Assembly: GCA_003223115.1 (NCBI GenBank)
Contig: QHXW01000443.1
Location: 1-35,003 of the forward strand
DNA: 35,003 nucleotides
Source: Acidobacteriota bacterium
GTDB lineage: Bacteria > Acidobacteriota > Terriglobia > Bryobacterales > Bryobacteraceae
Direction: 5' to 3'
Both the position numbers and the translations under genes were made by a program. This document shows positions 32,974 through 35,003 of the stretch, piece after piece; positions within the stretch are counted from its first letter, which is position 1, and every line of letters starts with the position of its first letter. The notes under the pieces were generated by a model. The model worked only from the letters and a program-made list of their open reading frames with translations. It searched no databases and had not been told where the DNA came from.

Positions 32974-34119
32974 GTGAATATGCGCATTGCTCTGATGGCC
33001 TTTCTCATTGCCACCTGCACCCCGGCTTTCGCCATTGAGGAAAATCCACCCACGCTCGCCATTGGAGCTGCCGCTCCGGATTTCACTCTGCCCGGCGTCG
33101 ACGGCAAGACTTACAACCTGAGCGACTTCAGCAGCAGCAAGGTTCTGGTGATCGTGTTTACCTGCAATCACTGCCCTACAGCTCAGCTTTACGAAGACCG
33201 CATTAAACAGCTCGCCACGGATTACAGCGACCACGGAGTGGCTCTGGTCGCGATCCAGCCGAACGACCCCAAAGCCATTCGTCTCGATGAATTGGGGTAC
33301 ACGGACCTTTCCGATTCATTTCCTGAAATGAAAATTCGGGCCGAGTACAGTCATTTCAATTTTCCCTACCTCTACGATGGCGAAATTCAGGCTACCGCCC
33401 GCAAATATGGGCCCACGGCTACTCCGCACGCCTTCGTCTTCGATAGCCATCGGAAATTGCGTTACGAAGGCCGGCTCGATAGCAGCGCGCGCGAGGCGCT
33501 GGTTAAAAAACGTGACGCCCGGAAGGCCATTGACGCGTTGTTGGCGGGCGAGCCTGTCCCGGTCGAGAAGACGCCTACGTTTGGCTGTTCCATCAAGTGG
33601 GCCTCCAAGGAACAAAGCCAGGCGGCGGAACTCGCACGCATCGAACAGGAACCCGTCACGCTGGAAATGGTAAATGCCGAAGGCTTGCAAGCGCTCCGTA
33701 AGAACGGCACGGGCAAAGTGCTGCTGATAGACTTCTGGGCCACCTGGTGCGGCCCCTGCGTTCGGGAATTCCCAGAGTTTCAGACCATGTACCGCATGTA
33801 CCGGCATCGGCCGTTCCAACTGGTTACCATCGCCACCAACTTCCCGGACGAACGGAAAGGTGTGATGCCCGTGCTCGAACGGCAGCACGCTACCAGCAAG
33901 AATCTACTGTTCGGAACAATGGATAGCTATGGCCTCATGGCCGCTTTCGATCCTGATTGGAACGCCGGCGTGCCCTATACAGTGCTGATTCGTCAGGACG
34001 GTACGGTGGCCTACGAGCATCAAGGGCCCATCGATCCGATCGAGATCCGCCGTCTGATTCTTGCCAATGTGCCGGATGACGATTACATTGGAATTCGCGC
34101 GCACTGGAGCACCAAGTAA
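32974..34119 (+). CDS. Secreted double-thioredoxin-fold protein (redoxin plus thioredoxin)
   Basis: This 381-residue exported protein has a signal peptide (ALMAFLIATCTPAFAIE). The first domain (about 25-195) is AhpC/TSA-redoxin-like (PDFTLPGVDGKTYNLSDFS) with a CNHC active site at Cys 62-65. The second domain (about 225-370) is thioredoxin-like with FWATWCGPC (Cys 257-260) and a cis-Pro region in AGVPYTVLI. Fusions of the two folds are known in acidobacteria and planctomycetes and may use the CGPC domain to reduce or regenerate the other. The first domain resembles the single-domain redoxins with CNHCP, whose target is unknown. It stands downstream of the ketosynthase gene after a gap of about 100 bases with a palindrome. 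Confidence 0.9.
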   Translation: MNMRIALMAFLIATCTPAFAIEENPPTLAIGAAAPDFTLPGVDGKTYNLSDFSSSKVLVIVFTCNHCPTAQLYEDRIKQLATDYSDHGVALVAIQPNDPKAIRLDELGYTDLSDSFPEMKIRAEYSHFNFPYLYDGEIQATARKYGPTATPHAFVFDSHRKLRYEGRLDSSAREALVKKRDARKAIDALLAGEPVPVEKTPTFGCSIKWASKEQSQAAELARIEQEPVTLEMVNAEGLQALRKNGTGKVLLIDFWATWCGPCVREFPEFQTMYRMYRHRPFQLVTIATNFPDERKGVMPVLERQHATSKNLLFGTMDSYGLMAAFDPDWNAGVPYTVLIRQDGTVAYEHQGPIDPIEIRRLILANVPDDDYIGIRAHWSTK

Positions 34120-34134
34120 ATCCGCGCGGGTCAG

Positions 34135-34157
34135 CGGGCGCCCCGCCCGAACTTTTT
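34135..34157 (+). terminator. Rho-independent terminator after the thioredoxin-like gene
   Basis: CGGGCG (34135-34140) pairs with CGCCCG (34144-34149) across a CCC loop and is followed by AAC and five T (34153-34157). It is 15 bases after the stop codon at 34119 and in the right orientation for it. It separates this gene from the respiratory genes downstream. Confidence 0.7.
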
Positions 34158-34184
34158 ACACATCTAACTGAACCTGACTATTAA
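34155..34184 (+). promoter_or_regulatory. Candidate promoter of the Rieske/cytochrome b operon
   Basis: TTTACA (34155-34160) and TATTAA (34179-34184) are separated by 18 bases and would start transcription about 34191, close to the GTG start at 34194. The leader would then be almost absent, and no proper ribosome site is visible. The overlap of the minus-35 with the terminator's T-run is compact but possible. Confidence 0.4.
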
Positions 34185-34193
34185 AATGAGAGC

Positions 34194-34736
34194 GTGACAT
34201 CCCCGCCGTACTCTGATCGCGTCCCGGGCCCCTCTCAAACGGTACCCGAGGACACCACGCGCCGCCGCTTCTACCTGAGCATCATCTACGGGCTCTGGGG
34301 ATTCATGAGCCTGGCGTTAAGCATCCCGGCTTTCGTCTACCTGTTGTTCCCGCCCAAAGTCCGCAAACAATCGGAATGGGTGGAGGCGGGAGACGTCAGC
34401 AAGCTCGCCGTTGGCGAACCGGTGGAGATGGTCTTTCGCGAGAACCGTGTCGACGGATGGAAAGTGGCCAGCGAAAAGGAAAACGCCTGGGTGGTGAAAC
34501 TCTCCGATCAGAACATCGTGGCGTTCGGACCGCAATGCACGCACCTCGGCTGCGCTTATCACTGGGACGACGGCAAGCGCGAGTTTCAGTGTCCGTGCCA
34601 TTCCTCGGTTTTCTCCGTCGATGGCAACGTGGTTTCCGGCCCGGCGCCGCGTCCGCTTGACCGCTACGAAGCAAAGATCCAGAACGGGAAACTGCTGTTG
34701 GGCGCGCTGCGCGAGTCCGGCGCGAAAAACGCATGA
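34194..34736 (+). CDS. Rieske iron-sulfur protein of a bc-type complex
   Basis: This 180-residue protein has an N-terminal Arg-rich motif followed by a membrane helix (TTRRRFYLSIIYGLWGFMSL and on to about 51), a pattern compatible with Tat-dependent membrane insertion. The C-terminal Rieske domain carries both cluster-binding boxes, CTHLGC (115-120) and CPCHSS (133-138), and GPAPRPLDRY near the end. It moves electrons from quinol toward cytochrome c. The start is GTG 34194. Its TGA overlaps the ATG of the cytochrome b gene (ATGA), so the two are translationally coupled. The typical bc operon order in acidobacteria continues with more cytochrome genes beyond the window. Confidence 0.95.
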   Translation: MTSPPYSDRVPGPSQTVPEDTTRRRFYLSIIYGLWGFMSLALSIPAFVYLLFPPKVRKQSEWVEAGDVSKLAVGEPVEMVFRENRVDGWKVASEKENAWVVKLSDQNIVAFGPQCTHLGCAYHWDDGKREFQCPCHSSVFSVDGNVVSGPAPRPLDRYEAKIQNGKLLLGALRESGAKNA

Positions 34737-35003
34737 GCTGGAAGACGCGGCTGATCACCTGGCTCGATCACCGTACGGGCGTCGAGACCGCGGTGCGCAA
34801 TTTTCTTTACGAAAAAATTCCAGACTCGAGCGGCTGGCGCCAAGTGTTCGGCAGCGTGGCGCTATTTCTGTTCCTGGTGCAGGCCTTCACGGGCGCGCTG
34901 CTGGCATTCAACTATGCGCCTACTCCGGGCGATGCCTACAACAGTCTGCGCTATATCCTCACTGAGCTGACCGCCGGCCGGCTGATTCGCGGCCTCCACC
35001 ACT
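34733..35003 (+). CDS. Cytochrome b (N-terminal part, cut by the window end)
   Basis: Ninety codons of the N-terminus are present. The sequence reads a cytosolic helix (SWKTRLITWLDHRTGVETA), then a first transmembrane helix (VFGSVALFLFLVQAFTGALL), NYAPTPGDAYNSL and LTAGRLIRGLHH, where the His pair belongs to the heme-binding helix typical of cytochrome b of bc1 and b6f complexes. The GRLIRGLHH segment at the edge is a firm family mark. It overlaps the Rieske gene stop by four bases. The remaining three-quarters lie past the end. Confidence 0.93.
   Translation, partial: MSWKTRLITWLDHRTGVETAVRNFLYEKIPDSSGWRQVFGSVALFLFLVQAFTGALLAFNYAPTPGDAYNSLRYILTELTAGRLIRGLHH

Noticed and set aside
32572-33234. 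220-residue minus-strand open frame crossing the ketosynthase-thioredoxin gap
   Set aside because: It overlaps two well-supported genes on the other strand. Its middle part is the palindromic gap, where no ribosome site or promoter supports a gene.
1-35003. tRNA, rRNA, CRISPR or transposon features
   Set aside because: No cloverleaf-like structure, rRNA motif, regularly spaced repeat array, transposase motif or paired terminal repeat was seen in the gaps. This was by eye, so a tRNA scan would be firmer.

Overview
The window looks like chromosomal DNA of a GC-rich, free-living soil-type bacterium. The best guess is Acidobacteriota, near Solibacter/Bryobacter. This is inferred from gene content: DUF1080 and GH2 secreted hydrolases, a DUF4097 protein, many TPR lipoproteins, a CdaA-YbbR-GlmM operon, an unusual RibBA, and a Rieske/cytochrome b pair. 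It is not based on any database match. No rRNA, tRNA, CRISPR array, transposase or prophage gene was seen. Genes are dense on both strands and almost every gap is below 200 bp.

Layout. 0.2-2 kb: a DksA/TraR zinc-finger regulator behind a good sigma70-type promoter, then comF and an HNH endonuclease. 2-3.8 kb: a TonB-like protein divergent from a DUF4097 surface protein. 3.8-7.5 kb (+): xseA, a Fur-family regulator, and a FHA-GAF-PP2C phosphatase whose start overlaps the fur stop. 7.5-9 kb (-): a lipoprotein gene broken by an 11-bp tandem duplication, and an unknown protein. 9-14.4 kb (-): an envelope operon with a PBP1B-type murein synthase and two TPR proteins. 14.4-17.6 kb (-): two small membrane proteins, a proline dehydrogenase gene with an early amber codon, and rmuC. 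17.6-18.9 kb (-): an SLC13/ArsB-like transporter gene broken by two frameshifts. 18.9-22.1 kb (+): a MurG/MGDG-synthase-like glycosyltransferase overlapping a two-lobed alpha/beta hydrolase. 22.1-24.3 kb (-): a secreted unknown protein and ribBA. 24.4-27.3 kb (+): cdaA-cdaR-glmM, linking c-di-AMP to peptidoglycan precursor synthesis. 27.3-30.6 kb (+): a DUF1080 protein, a Phd/PIN toxin-antitoxin pair and a GH2 enzyme. 30.6-32.9 kb (+): NodB-like deacetylase, acyl carrier protein and ketosynthase. 33-35 kb (+): a double-thioredoxin protein, then a Rieske protein and the start of cytochrome b, which runs off the window.

The main themes are cell-envelope building (PBP, GlmM, c-di-AMP, deacetylase, glycosyltransferase, TonB), secreted carbohydrate turnover, and electron transport. 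The most striking observation is the number of otherwise well-preserved genes carrying one small lesion: an 11-bp duplication, an amber codon, two single-base frameshifts at the same octamer, and a probable frameshift in a signal peptide. They are either assembly errors or recent gene decay. The most suggestive functional locus is the deacetylase-ACP-ketosynthase triad, which parallels NodB-NodF-NodE. The RibBA cyclohydrolase half lacks several canonical catalytic residues.
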